Below are positions 16,902 through 25,194 of a stretch of 64,000 nt of DNA, piece after piece. Every line of letters begins with the position of its first letter. Position 1 is the stretch's first letter. Below the pieces are notes generated by a model. The model worked only from the letters and a program-made list of their open reading frames with translations, had not been told where the DNA came from and did not search any database. The stretch is from Rhodoblastus sp963704565 (GTDB lineage: Bacteria > Pseudomonadota > Alphaproteobacteria > Rhizobiales > Beijerinckiaceae), in NCBI GenBank assembly GCA_963704565.1, contig OY969917.1, positions 2,356,001-2,420,000 of the forward strand. The letters are read 5' to 3'. The translations under genes were made by a program, and so were the position numbers.

Positions 16902-17434
16902 ATCGGATCCATTCTATTCGTGATACTCAGGCCATTGTAAGCGACGGGGCGGACGCCCCACTCTACGGCATGGTCGTGGCAGAATGAGCCTGGATTGTTT
17001 GATGTGATCCTTCCTTTGGCGTCAAGATCGTTCTCCCTTAAGGATTTGCTCGCGGCGCGGAAAAAGATCACCTGCCCCATTTTTCCTTCAGCGTAACTTC
17101 TAAGAAATCCCACTGCGGTGAGCCGCGGGTAAATCGTTTGACCTACCTGAATCTCCTTCAGAACGGCGATCGCCCGGTCGGGAATCTCCTTGAGGAGAAA
17201 GGCGGCGGCCAGAACTCGTATCCCCTGATTGGCGTCGTCAAGCAGAGCGATCAAAGCGAGACGGCCTTCGACTCCAAACGAATCGAGCATTTCAACGATC
17301 TTATTGACGCTGTCCATCTCAAATTTTTGTTTTGTAAAATTGTCATCGTCTAATGCTGCGTAATAAGCTGTTGCCGATTCTTTATATTTTTCCACAATAG
17401 TTTGGATTTTTCGAAGTGATGCCTCCTTTGTCAT
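16898..17434 (-). CDS. DUF2019-like helical-repeat protein, putative immunity partner
   Basis: A 178-residue soluble protein starting MTKEASLRKIQTIVEKYKES. Helical HEAT-like segments are visible (YYAALDDDNFTKQKFEMDSV, then RLALIALLDDANQGIRVLAA, then ALLKEI-type segments), the arrangement I recall for DUF2019 proteins. The tail (residues 135-178) is non-repetitive. It starts five bases after the stop of the HNH-type gene and overlaps the small membrane gene, so the three form one cassette. DUF2019-type proteins are often found beside toxin genes. The immunity role here is inferred from order and spacing, not shown. Confidence 0.65.
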   Translation of the reverse strand: MTKEASLRKIQTIVEKYKESATAYYAALDDDNFTKQKFEMDSVNKIVEMLDSFGVEGRLALIALLDDANQGIRVLAAAFLLKEIPDRAIAVLKEIQVGQTIYPRLTAVGFLRSYAEGKMGQVIFFRAASKSLRENDLDAKGRITSNNPGSFCHDHAVEWGVRPVAYNGLSITNRMDPI

Positions 17435-17439
17435 CAAAA

Positions 17440-18576
17440 CTACTCCATTTTTAGAAGGCCGATATCGTGCATCACTTCTAAGCCTTTTTTCCACCTGTCA
17501 TCAAAGCTCGCCCCATTGAGACTCGCACGAAGGGAGCCACTGAGTTCAAAACGCGGTTGAGCATATTGCGCGTTGATCTCCTCATGCAAAAGCCTCGGAA
17601 TACGAATGATATTTTTTGTCGATTGCAATTCGCTTTCCGGAATGTCCCCGCTCGCGCTCTGTTCAACGATATGATGATAGTCGTAGCCATCGCCGGCTGG
17701 GCCGAAACGTTTGGCGAGATCGATCTTTTTGAACTGATCGTACGAGGAAAACGTCTCGTCATCGGGGCTGACGCGCAATTGTTCGAGGCTATATGGGCCG
17801 TTCTGAACGAATTTGATCGCCGCGTCGGTTTCCCGCTTGAGCTCCGCATATTCCTGAGCCATTGCCGCCAAGTCGGCAATCGTCGCGGCGCCGGCGACGA
17901 GGCCCAAGCCCGGGATGGCGTCGCCCGCGGCGTCAACCGCAAGACGCGCGCCATGGCGCAACAGGATATGCAGCAGGCCCCGGCGAATCCTTTGCCGGAT
18001 CGCCCGATAGGCAATTCGGTTCGCCGTTTCCGCCGCCACCCCGTCCTTCGGGCGGAATTTTCCTCCCCTGCCGCCTTCTGTCCCCTTGGGCCATCCGGGA
18101 TGCTTGGGATCGTCGGCCGAGGCCTTGAACAGCTTTTCCGCCTGCGCCGCTCGCCAAGCCTGTTCTTCCGTCAAGGGTGGCAGTTGCATGAACAGAGTGG
18201 CGAAGACCGCGCGGGCGAGTTCTCCCTCGTTCATCGCCTTCGCAACGCCCTTCAATCTTTCGACGAGAGCGGAGCAATCGACCGGACACTCGGTGACAAA
18301 ACCGAAAACCTTGTTCAGTTCCTCAATGGGACGTGGCGCAAATCCCGAAACTGTCTTGTTCAGGAGCCTGACCGGTCCAATTTTCGGGCCGTTTTCGTCG
18401 CAGGAAACGCCCCTTTCATCAGCCGATGGCGCGAGATGGTGAACCCGTATTCCGGCAAAGCGAAGTCCTTCACTCAAGCTATTCACCCTATTGACGATCG
18501 AAACAAGAAAAGAACATAACACGAACGAATTGTCAAGCCCTGGCCTTTCCTCTTCCGTCAATGGCCGGTTGCCCAT
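17440..18576 (-). CDS. putative HNH-type nuclease toxin
   Basis: Up to 378 residues. A unique N-terminal half leads to a linker DDPKHPGWPKGTEGG-RGGKFRPKD. A hydrophobic, Gly/Ala-rich segment follows (AVDAAGDAIPGLGLVAGAA), then a C-terminal nuclease-like domain with YDYHHIVEQ and, about 20 residues on, STKNIIRIPRLLHEEINAQY. The spaced His-His, Asn and His match the HNH-like pattern WHHIVEQ...N...P...H seen in polymorphic toxins. The start is uncertain: ATG 18576 has no spaced ribosome-binding site, and GTG 18486 or TTG 18477 (preceded by AGGGTG) would give MSEGLRFAGIRVHHL. A partner gene follows five bases downstream. Confidence 0.7.
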   Translation of the reverse strand: MGNRPLTEEERPGLDNSFVLCSFLVSIVNRVNSLSEGLRFAGIRVHHLAPSADERGVSCDENGPKIGPVRLLNKTVSGFAPRPIEELNKVFGFVTECPVDCSALVERLKGVAKAMNEGELARAVFATLFMQLPPLTEEQAWRAAQAEKLFKASADDPKHPGWPKGTEGGRGGKFRPKDGVAAETANRIAYRAIRQRIRRGLLHILLRHGARLAVDAAGDAIPGLGLVAGAATIADLAAMAQEYAELKRETDAAIKFVQNGPYSLEQLRVSPDDETFSSYDQFKKIDLAKRFGPAGDGYDYHHIVEQSASGDIPESELQSTKNIIRIPRLLHEEINAQYAQPRFELSGSLRASLNGASFDDRWKKGLEVMHDIGLLKME

Positions 18577-18638
18577 CCTGGGCGCCGGCGATCGGCGCCT
18601 GGATCAGAGGAAGACGCGACAACATGGTCAAGCCCGCC

Positions 18639-19382
18639 TCACAGCGCCATCATCCCATTGAATTTCTCGACGAAAGCCCATTCGTCCGGCCCTGGATTGT
18701 CGCGCAGCATGCGCACCCGATCGACCAGGATTTCGTCGGCTCCACTCGCGAATTTCTCCATCGTCTCCTTGATGAAGGCGTCGAGCTTCATGGCGCGCGG
18801 CTCGTCGCGCCCGCCCATCAGATCGGTCTGGACCCAGGGCGGCGCGATCTCCAGCGCCCGCACCGAAGTCCCCTTGAGGCGGACGCGCAAGGACAGGGTC
18901 CAGGAATGGAGCGCCGCCTTGGTCGCCGAATAGACCGCCGAATGGGCCAGCGGGGTGAAGGCCAGCCCCGAGGTGACATTGACCACCGCCGCCTCCGGCC
19001 TGGTCTTCAGATGTTCGATCAAAGCCGAGGTCATGCGCATCGGCCCGAGCAGATTGGTTTCGACCGTCGCCAAAGTTTTCTGGTCATCCATGACCGAGCC
19101 GGTCTTGTCGCCCGACATGATCCCGGCATTGTTGATGAGAACATTGAGGCGCGGATGATGTTTCACCAGCCATTCCGCGACGCGGGCGATGCTGGCGGGA
19201 TCGCGCATGTCGATTTCGTGGCAATCCATGCCGGGGCAGGCTTCCGCCGTCTCCATCAACGGCGCCTTACGCCGCCCGGCGATGATCACCTTGTTGCCCA
19301 GGCCGTGAAAGGCCTTGGCCAGCCCCTGCCCGATCCCCGTGCCGCCGCCGGTGATGAAGATGGTGTTGCCGGTCATTTTCAT
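18639..19382 (-). CDS. short-chain dehydrogenase/reductase
   Basis: A 247-residue NAD(P)-dependent Rossmann enzyme of the classical SDR type. The cofactor motif is TGGGTGIGQGLAKAF near residues 10-25, the NNAG motif follows at about residue 87, and the catalytic YSATK (Tyr and Lys) sits near residue 150 with Ser upstream in NVTSGLAF. The GRRK sequence after the second strand suggests NADPH. It resembles DltE/YdfG-type oxidoreductases. GGGAGAG precedes the ATG. It is divergent from rpiA. Substrate unknown. Confidence 0.88.
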   Translation of the reverse strand: MKMTGNTIFITGGGTGIGQGLAKAFHGLGNKVIIAGRRKAPLMETAEACPGMDCHEIDMRDPASIARVAEWLVKHHPRLNVLINNAGIMSGDKTGSVMDDQKTLATVETNLLGPMRMTSALIEHLKTRPEAAVVNVTSGLAFTPLAHSAVYSATKAALHSWTLSLRVRLKGTSVRALEIAPPWVQTDLMGGRDEPRAMKLDAFIKETMEKFASGADEILVDRVRMLRDNPGPDEWAFVEKFNGMMAL

Positions 19383-19497
19383 GGCGCTCTCCCGCTTTGT
19401 CCTGACAGAGCGATTCTATCCCGAACTCTTGCAAGTTCGCGCGTTCGGCATTAGGCCAAAAGCATGAGACGATAACAAAAAGACTATGGAGCGCGCC

Positions 19498-20211
19498 ATG
19501 GACAATTCCCTCATCGAATCGCTCAAAAGGCAGGCCGCCGAACGCGCCGCCTCGCTGGTGCGCTCCGGCATGAAACTGGGGCTGGGCACCGGCTCGACCG
19601 CCGCCCATTTCGTCGATTGCATCGGCGAAAAGGCGCGCGACGGGCTCGACGTGATCTGCGTGCCGACCTCCGAGCGCACCCGCATCCAGGCCGAGGGCTG
19701 GAACCTGCGCCTTTCGACGCTCGACGAGACGCCCGAACTCGACCTGACCGTGGACGGCGCCGACGAATTCGACGCCAAACTCCGCCTCGTCAAGGGCGGC
19801 GGCGGCGCCTTGCTGCGCGAAAAGATCGTCGCGGCCGCCTCGAAGCGCATGGTGGTCATCACCGACGCCAGCAAGGAGGTCGCCATCCTCGGCCGCTTCA
19901 AACTGCCGATCGAGGTCGATCTTTTCGGCCTGCGGGCGACGCGCATCCATATCGAAAACGCCGCCCGCGCCTGCGGCTGCTCCGGCCCGATCGTTCAGCG
20001 CAAGGCCGCTGGCGAAAAGCCCTATCTGACCGACGGCGGCCATGCGATCTTCGATTGCGATTTCGGAATCATCCCCGACGCGGACGCGCTGGCCGTCGCG
20101 CTCAACGCCATTCCCGGCGTGGTCGAACACGGCCTGTTCATCGGCATGGCCAGCGCGGTGATCGTCGCCGACAAGGCCGGCATCCGCGTCGTCGGCAAAC
20201 TCGAAGGCTGA
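19498..20211 (+). CDS. rpiA: ribose-5-phosphate isomerase A
   Basis: Interconverts ribose 5-phosphate and ribulose 5-phosphate in the pentose phosphate pathway. The 237-residue protein has the phosphate-binding GLGTGSTAAHFVD, the conserved LDLTVDGADEFD and LVKGGGGALLREK, which contains the catalytic base region, and near the end GIRVVGKLEG. The ATG at 19498 (MDNSLIE) is preferred to the one at 19486 because GGAG at 19488-19491 is correctly spaced for the former. The next gene, gor, is 79 bases away across an inverted repeat. Confidence 0.94.
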   Translation: MDNSLIESLKRQAAERAASLVRSGMKLGLGTGSTAAHFVDCIGEKARDGLDVICVPTSERTRIQAEGWNLRLSTLDETPELDLTVDGADEFDAKLRLVKGGGGALLREKIVAAASKRMVVITDASKEVAILGRFKLPIEVDLFGLRATRIHIENAARACGCSGPIVQRKAAGEKPYLTDGGHAIFDCDFGIIPDADALAVALNAIPGVVEHGLFIGMASAVIVADKAGIRVVGKLEG

Positions 20212-20227
20212 AATCTTCTTTCGTTTT

Positions 20228-20277
20228 GGCAGGATTTTTATCCGAAAACCGGCATCCACTTTTTTAGAAATCCTGCC
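20228..20277. repeat. inverted repeat between rpiA and gor
   Basis: GGCAGGATTT (20228-20237) and AAATCCTGCC (20268-20277) form a perfect 10-bp stem with a 30-base loop containing TCCGAAAACCGGCATCCAC, which resembles a repeat I recall from rhizobial intergenic regions. It may act as an attenuator or terminator for rpiA. Confidence 0.5.
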
Positions 20278-20290
20278 TGGGAGCACGCCG

Positions 20291-21676
20291 ATGAGCGAAT
20301 TCGAGACCGATCTCTTCGTCATCGGCGCCGGCTCGGGCGGGGTGCGCGCCGCGCGCATTTCGGCGGGCCATGGCGCGAAAGTCATGATCGCCGAGGAATT
20401 CCGCATCGGCGGAACCTGCGTCATCCGCGGCTGCGTGCCGAAAAAGCTCTATGTCTACGCTTCGCGCTTCGCCGACGATTTCGTCGACGCCCAGGCCTTC
20501 GGCTGGCGCCTCGCGCACAAGCCGGAATTCGACTGGCCCAAACTGGTCGCCGCCAAGGAAGGCGAGATCTCTCGTTTGTCGCGCATCTATGAGGCCAATC
20601 TCCTCAAGGCCGGCGTCGATGTCTTTCAGGAGCGCGCCGAAATCCTCGGGCCCCACAAAGTGCGGCTGATGCAATCCGGCCGCGTCGTTTCGGCGCGGCA
20701 TATTCTGGTGGCGACCGGCGCCGCTCCGCAAATGCTCCCCGCCATTCCCGGCGTCGAACATGCGATCAGCTCGAACGAGATTTTCGACCTGCCGGAATTT
20801 CCCAAAAGGCTGGCGGTGGTCGGCGGCGGCTATATCGCGGTGGAATTCGCCAGCATTTTCGCCCGGCTCGGCGCCCATGTGACCCTGCTGTTTCGCGCCG
20901 ACAACGTCTTGCGCGGCTTCGATGAAACCCTGCGCCGGGGGCTGCGCGACGCCTTGGCCGAGGCCGAAGTGGACCAGCGTTTCGGCGTATTGCCGACCTC
21001 GATCATGAAAGCCGAGCACGGATTCGAACTCACGCTCTCCGACCATTCCAGCCTCCATGTCGATCAGATCCTGATCGCCACCGGACGCGCGCCCCACACC
21101 AGAGGCCTCGGTCTCGAAAAGGCCGGGGTCGAGATGGACGGGATCGGCGCGATCAAGGTCGATGCGCGCAACACCAGCAATGTTCCCTCGATCCATGCGG
21201 TCGGCGACGTCACCAACCGCGTCAATCTGACGCCGGTCGCGATCCGCGAAGGCCATCTTCTGGCCGACCGCCTGTTCGGCGGCGCCGACCGCGAAGTCGA
21301 TTACGATCTCATCCCCACCGCCGTCTTCACCACGCCGGAAATCGGCACAGTCGGCATGACCGAGGCCGAGGCGCGACAGACCCACGATTGCGTCGACATC
21401 TACCAGACCTGCTTCCGCCCGATGAAGGCGACGCTTTCTGGCGGAGGCGAAAAGGTGATCATAAAAATCGTGGTCTGCGGCGACAGCGACAAAGTGCTCG
21501 GCGTCCATATTCTCGGCGAAGGCGCCGGAGAAATGGCGCAGCTTCTGGCGATTTCCCTGCGCATGGGCGCAACCAAATCCGATTTCGACGCGACCATGGC
21601 GCTGCACCCTTCGGCCGCCGAGGAATTGGTGACTTTGCGCACCCGCACCGCGCGTCACACCCGCGACGAGGAATGA
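20291..21676 (+). CDS. gor: glutathione-disulfide reductase
   Basis: FAD enzyme of 461 residues that reduces oxidised glutathione with NADPH. The N-terminal FAD motif GAGSGGVRAARISAGHG is followed by the redox disulfide GGTCVIRGCVPKKL near residue 45, the NAD(P)-binding motif VVGGGYIAVEFASIFARLG, the second FAD motif VPSIHAVGDVTNR, and the C-terminal catalytic His in MALHPSAAEE. It could support the glutaredoxin-dependent arsenate reductase elsewhere in the window, though they are not linked. yedK follows after three bases, probably in one transcript. Confidence 0.94.
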   Translation: MSEFETDLFVIGAGSGGVRAARISAGHGAKVMIAEEFRIGGTCVIRGCVPKKLYVYASRFADDFVDAQAFGWRLAHKPEFDWPKLVAAKEGEISRLSRIYEANLLKAGVDVFQERAEILGPHKVRLMQSGRVVSARHILVATGAAPQMLPAIPGVEHAISSNEIFDLPEFPKRLAVVGGGYIAVEFASIFARLGAHVTLLFRADNVLRGFDETLRRGLRDALAEAEVDQRFGVLPTSIMKAEHGFELTLSDHSSLHVDQILIATGRAPHTRGLGLEKAGVEMDGIGAIKVDARNTSNVPSIHAVGDVTNRVNLTPVAIREGHLLADRLFGGADREVDYDLIPTAVFTTPEIGTVGMTEAEARQTHDCVDIYQTCFRPMKATLSGGGEKVIIKIVVCGDSDKVLGVHILGEGAGEMAQLLAISLRMGATKSDFDATMALHPSAAEELVTLRTRTARHTRDEE

Positions 21677-21679
21677 GAA

Positions 21680-22342
21680 ATGTGCGGGCGGTTCGCCATC
21701 ACTTCGCCGCCCGAAGCCGTCCGCGCTTTTTTCCGCTATGTCGAACAGCCCAATTTCCCGCCGCGCTATAATATCGCGCCGACGCAACCGATTCCGATCG
21801 TGACCATGGGGCGCGACGGCCGCCATTTCCGGCTCGCGCGCTGGGGTTTTCTGCCCGGCTTTGTCAAGAACCCGAAGGATTTTCCGCTGATCGTCAACGC
21901 CCGCGCCGAAACCCTCGCGCAAAAGCCGAGCTTTCGCGCCGCCTTGCGCCGCCGGCGCTGTCTTATCCCGGCCGACGCCTGGTATGAATGGCGCGCCGAG
22001 GGCAAGACCCGCAAGACGCCTTTCCTGCTGCGCCGGCGCGGCGCCGGCCTGATGGGCTTCGCCGGCCTGTGGGAGACTTACGCCGACCCTTCGGGCGGCG
22101 AGATCGACACCGCCTGTATCGTCACCACCAGCGCCAATGGCGCGACGGCTGCCATCCACGATCGCATGCCGGCCCTGATCGAGCCCGAACATTACGACGC
22201 CTGGCTCGATCCCGACGAAACACGCCAAGCGCCGCTGCATCTGCTGCGGCCCGCCGCGGAAGACGCGATCGAATTCTTCGCCATCTCGCCACTGGTCAAC
22301 CGCGCCAGCCACGACGGACCGGAGATTCAGACGCCGGCCTAA
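21680..22342 (+). CDS. yedK: SOS response-associated peptidase (HMCES/YedK family)
   Basis: Binds abasic sites in single-stranded DNA by forming a thiazolidine crosslink through its N-terminal cysteine. The 220-residue protein starts MCGRFAI, so Cys2 is exposed after methionine removal. Other active-site residues are the Asn in IVNARAET, the Glu in DAWYEWR and the His in IHDRMP. The start follows the gor stop by three bases. The 3' end overlaps the convergent phzF-like gene by four bases. Confidence 0.93.
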   Translation: MCGRFAITSPPEAVRAFFRYVEQPNFPPRYNIAPTQPIPIVTMGRDGRHFRLARWGFLPGFVKNPKDFPLIVNARAETLAQKPSFRAALRRRRCLIPADAWYEWRAEGKTRKTPFLLRRRGAGLMGFAGLWETYADPSGGEIDTACIVTTSANGATAAIHDRMPALIEPEHYDAWLDPDETRQAPLHLLRPAAEDAIEFFAISPLVNRASHDGPEIQTPA

Positions 22343-23247
22343 ATCGTCAAAACGCCTTCGCCGATCTTGACACAGGCGCCGCCGACGCGCGTCTCGACCA
22401 GGGCTCCGTCGGCGACGCGCAAGGTCAGGCCGATATGGCTCGGGCGGCCGATGGCGAAGCCCTGTTCGATGACGATCTCATGTTCGCCATCGTCGGGCTG
22501 CTCGAAATGGACAGCGACTGCGGCGAAGGCGCTGGCCGCCGAGCCCGTCGCCGGGTCTTCGCGCACGCCCAAAGCGGGAATAAAGACCCGCGCCTGAACG
22601 TGATGAGCCGGGTCGGCGGTCTCGCGCGCATAGACGAAAACGGCCGGGCGTTCGAGCCGGAAGGCGGCGGGGAAGCGGGAAAAATTCGGCGCAATGCGAT
22701 TGAGCGCTGACAGCCCATTGACAGGAACGAAAGCAAAAGGCAGCCCCGCCGAGGCGATCGCTGGTTCATGATTGTCGAACCCGATTTCACTCGCGCCCAG
22801 GCCTAGCGCGGCGGCGATTTCGGCGCGGTCTGAAAGCAGACCATCAAGCGCCGGCGGCCGCGGCGGCGCAAAACTGCCGCGCAAGACGCCCTTGAACCGC
22901 GAAACCTCGCAGACTACGGCGCCGGCCTGCTCCTCCAGCACGATCTGCAAAGGCTGGCGGCCAATCATGTCCGGCGCGCGCAAAGCGGCGATCAGGCAGG
23001 CGGCGCCCAAAGTCGGATGGCCGGCGAAGGGCAGCTCCATCGTCGGGGTGAAAATGCGCAAAGCGGCGGTATGGACCGGGTCGCGCGACGCCAGGACAAA
23101 GGCCGTCTCCGACAGGTTGAACTCGCGGGCGATGGCCTGCATCCGCTCAGGTTTCAGGCCATCCGCCTCGGACACCACCGCCAGCGGATTGCCGGCGAAA
23201 GGCTGCTCCGCGAAAACATCGAGCAGATGATAGGCGAGGCGGTTCAC
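22339..23247 (-). CDS. PhzF-family isomerase/epimerase
   Basis: A 302-residue two-domain protein of the PhzF/diaminopimelate-epimerase fold. The N-terminal YHLLDVFAEQPFAGNPLAVV, the catalytic-Glu region NLSETAF, the block PFAGHPTLGAA and the C-terminal EDPATGSAASAF are all family signatures. True phenazine genes are absent, so the substrate is unknown. The start is a GTG at 23247 that overlaps the pssA stop by four bases, so translation is coupled to the phospholipid genes psd and pssA. Confidence 0.9.
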   Translation of the reverse strand: MNRLAYHLLDVFAEQPFAGNPLAVVSEADGLKPERMQAIAREFNLSETAFVLASRDPVHTAALRIFTPTMELPFAGHPTLGAACLIAALRAPDMIGRQPLQIVLEEQAGAVVCEVSRFKGVLRGSFAPPRPPALDGLLSDRAEIAAALGLGASEIGFDNHEPAIASAGLPFAFVPVNGLSALNRIAPNFSRFPAAFRLERPAVFVYARETADPAHHVQARVFIPALGVREDPATGSAASAFAAVAVHFEQPDDGEHEIVIEQGFAIGRPSHIGLTLRVADGALVETRVGGACVKIGEGVLTI

Positions 23248-24071
23248 GCCTTGTCCGCTTCCGGCGGCGGCGCGGCGGCGTCCTGTTCCGCAAGGCGGCG
23301 ATAAGCCCGCACCGAAAAGGGGATCAGAGCGAGATAGGCGAGGCTCACCACGATCAGCATTTCCGCCGGGAATGAGGCGAGCAGGACGAGGATGGCGGCG
23401 ACGGCGAACAGCACCAGGATGAAAATATCGCGCGGGACGCGGCCGATATGCTTGCCCGAATAATGCGGGATGCGGCTGACCATCAGCCCGGCGACGAAAA
23501 CGACATAAGCGGCCACCAGCGCCGTCTGCCAGCGTGAATCCGGCAGGTTGAAGGACATTTGCAGATAGAGCGGCAGCATGACGACAATGGCCCCGGCGGG
23601 CGCCGGCATGCCGGTGAAGAAGCGAGCGGACCAGGCCGGCTTGTTCGGGTCGTCGATCATCACATTGAAGCGCGCCAGACGCAAAGCCGCGGCGATGGCG
23701 AAGATCAGCACCGCCGTCCAGCCCACGGTCTTGAGCGTATGCAGCGACCAGAAGAACAGCAGCAAGGCCGGCGCGACGCCGAAATCGATGAAATCGGCCA
23801 GGGAATCGAGTTCGGCGCCGAAACGCGACGAGCCCTTCAGCGCCCGGGCGATCCGGCCGTCCATGCCGTCGAGCACCGCCGCCGCCAGAATGGCCAGCAC
23901 CGCAATCTCGTATCTCCCATCCGCCGCGAAACGGATCGCGGTCAGGCCGGCGCAGAGCGCCAGCAAGGTCACGACATTGGGCACGACGAAACGCAAAGGC
24001 AGGCTGCGCAGCCCGCGCGGCTTGAGGCGCGCCTGGACGGGATGGGAGACCGGAGCGGTTTCGCCTTCCAT
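23244..24071 (-). CDS. pssA: CDP-diacylglycerol-serine O-phosphatidyltransferase
   Basis: Integral membrane enzyme making phosphatidylserine from CDP-diacylglycerol and serine. The 275-residue protein has the CDP-alcohol phosphotransferase signature beginning DGMDGRIARALKG and continuing SRFGAELDSLADF, with all the acidic metal ligands, and about seven to eight helices. It begins one base before the psd stop and ends overlapping the phzF-like gene. Psd and PssA together make phosphatidylethanolamine. Confidence 0.94.
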   Translation of the reverse strand: MEGETAPVSHPVQARLKPRGLRSLPLRFVVPNVVTLLALCAGLTAIRFAADGRYEIAVLAILAAAVLDGMDGRIARALKGSSRFGAELDSLADFIDFGVAPALLLFFWSLHTLKTVGWTAVLIFAIAAALRLARFNVMIDDPNKPAWSARFFTGMPAPAGAIVVMLPLYLQMSFNLPDSRWQTALVAAYVVFVAGLMVSRIPHYSGKHIGRVPRDIFILVLFAVAAILVLLASFPAEMLIVVSLAYLALIPFSVRAYRRLAEQDAAAPPPEADKA

Positions 24072-24072
24072 C

Positions 24073-24771
24073 TCAGCCGACCTTGAAATGGCGGTCGGCT
24101 CCGCCGTCGCCGTAATCGGCCAGCACGGTTTCGCCGGCGATGGCGCGCGCGCCGAGACCGACCAGAACGCGCGCGCCCGCCGGCAGATAGATGTCGACGC
24201 GCGAGCCGAAACGGATGAGGCCGAAACGATCGCCGACGCCCAAGCTCTGGCCCTCCTGCACGAAGGAGACGATGCGCCGCGCGACCAGCCCCGCGATCTG
24301 GACCACGCCGACGCGGCCGTGACGGGACTCGATCACCAGACCGCTGCGCTCGTTATCTTCGCTCGCCTTGTCGAGATCGGCGTTGAGGAACAGGCCGGGC
24401 TTGTATGCGATGCGCGAAATGCGGCCGGTGACCGGCGCGCGGTTCACATGCACATCGAAGACATTCATGAAGACGCAGACGCGCATCATCGGGTCCATGC
24501 CGAGACCAAGTTCGGGCGGCGGCTGGAACTGGCCGATCGAACAGATCACGCCATCGGCGGGAGAAATGATCAGCCCCTCGGCCACCGGCGTCACCCGCGC
24601 CGGATCGCGGAAGAAATAGGCGCACCACAGGGTGAGAAGCGCCCCGATCCAGCCGAGCGGCGCCGATATCCAGCCCAGAACCAGCGCGACGCCGGCGAAA
24701 AGCGCGATGAAGACATAGCCTTCCGGGTGGATCGGCGTGATCTGCTTGCGGACGGACTCGATGAGCGTCAT
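24073..24771 (-). CDS. psd: phosphatidylserine decarboxylase proenzyme
   Basis: Pyruvoyl enzyme converting phosphatidylserine to phosphatidylethanolamine. The 232-residue protein is the short bacterial type. An N-terminal membrane segment (YVFIALFAGVALVLGW) precedes FRDPARVTPVAEGLIISPADG and the conserved VFMNVFDVHVNRAP. Self-cleavage to form the pyruvoyl group should occur at the Gly-Ser in RFGSRVD near residue 190. I chose ATG 24771 (MTLIESVRKQ); the far longer frame upstream runs through slyX and a repeat. First gene of psd-pssA-phzF. Confidence 0.94.
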   Translation of the reverse strand: MTLIESVRKQITPIHPEGYVFIALFAGVALVLGWISAPLGWIGALLTLWCAYFFRDPARVTPVAEGLIISPADGVICSIGQFQPPPELGLGMDPMMRVCVFMNVFDVHVNRAPVTGRISRIAYKPGLFLNADLDKASEDNERSGLVIESRHGRVGVVQIAGLVARRIVSFVQEGQSLGVGDRFGLIRFGSRVDIYLPAGARVLVGLGARAIAGETVLADYGDGGADRHFKVG

Positions 24772-24848
24772 GGATGCGCGGGCTCGCAAAGGAAATTCGC
24801 GCGCTTTATGGCGCCAAACGCGGCGCAAGTCACGCGGGCGACTGAGCG

Positions 24849-25058
24849 TCAATAATGCGGCGGCGCCTTGTCGGGCGCGACGGTCTGGCTCAGCGCCTGC
24901 ATTTCCTCGCGCAGGCGCAGGACTTCGCGGGTCAGCAGGTCGATCCGGCTCCATTGCGCGGCGACCGCGTCGCTCAATTCGGCGATGACGCGGTCCTGAT
25001 GGGCGCTCGCCGCCTCCAGCGCCTCGACTCGCGTTCGCAATTCGGGCGATCGGCTCAT
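24849..25058 (-). CDS. slyX: SlyX homolog
   Basis: A 69-residue coiled-coil protein: RVEALEAASAHQDRVIAELS and DLLTREVLRLREEMQAL show heptad spacing, and the C-terminus ends with the hallmark PPHY. The molecular role of SlyX is unknown. It lies 77 bases before psd on the same strand and just downstream of a dispersed repeat that follows mutL. Confidence 0.9.
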   Translation of the reverse strand: MSRSPELRTRVEALEAASAHQDRVIAELSDAVAAQWSRIDLLTREVLRLREEMQALSQTVAPDKAPPHY

Positions 25059-25091
25059 GGTCGTTCTCTTTCATACAGTTTCCGCGAGATT

Positions 25092-25194
25092 GCTGCGCAA
25101 TCCGCAGAAACGCCATGGCGCGAAAATCCCTGAGGTCGCGGGCGGATTTTCGCGCCAACGGAATGTGAATTCCGCATTTCATGCGGAATTCGTA
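25092..25194. repeat. dispersed palindromic repeat, copy 1 (after mutL)
   Basis: It begins directly at the mutL stop codon (minus strand). It contains a 13-bp perfect inverted repeat with arms 25117-25129 and 25144-25156, and a separate perfect 11-bp hairpin (GAATTCCGCAT with ATGCGGAATTC). About 80 bases are closely related to 41932-42010. Confidence 0.75.

Noticed and set aside
20264..22312. 682-residue minus-strand frame over gor and yedK
   Set aside because: Shadow of two well-recognised genes; no domain signature.
24073..25182. 369-residue version of Psd
   Set aside because: Its N-terminal part is read through slyX and a dispersed repeat; the standard Psd start is at 24771.
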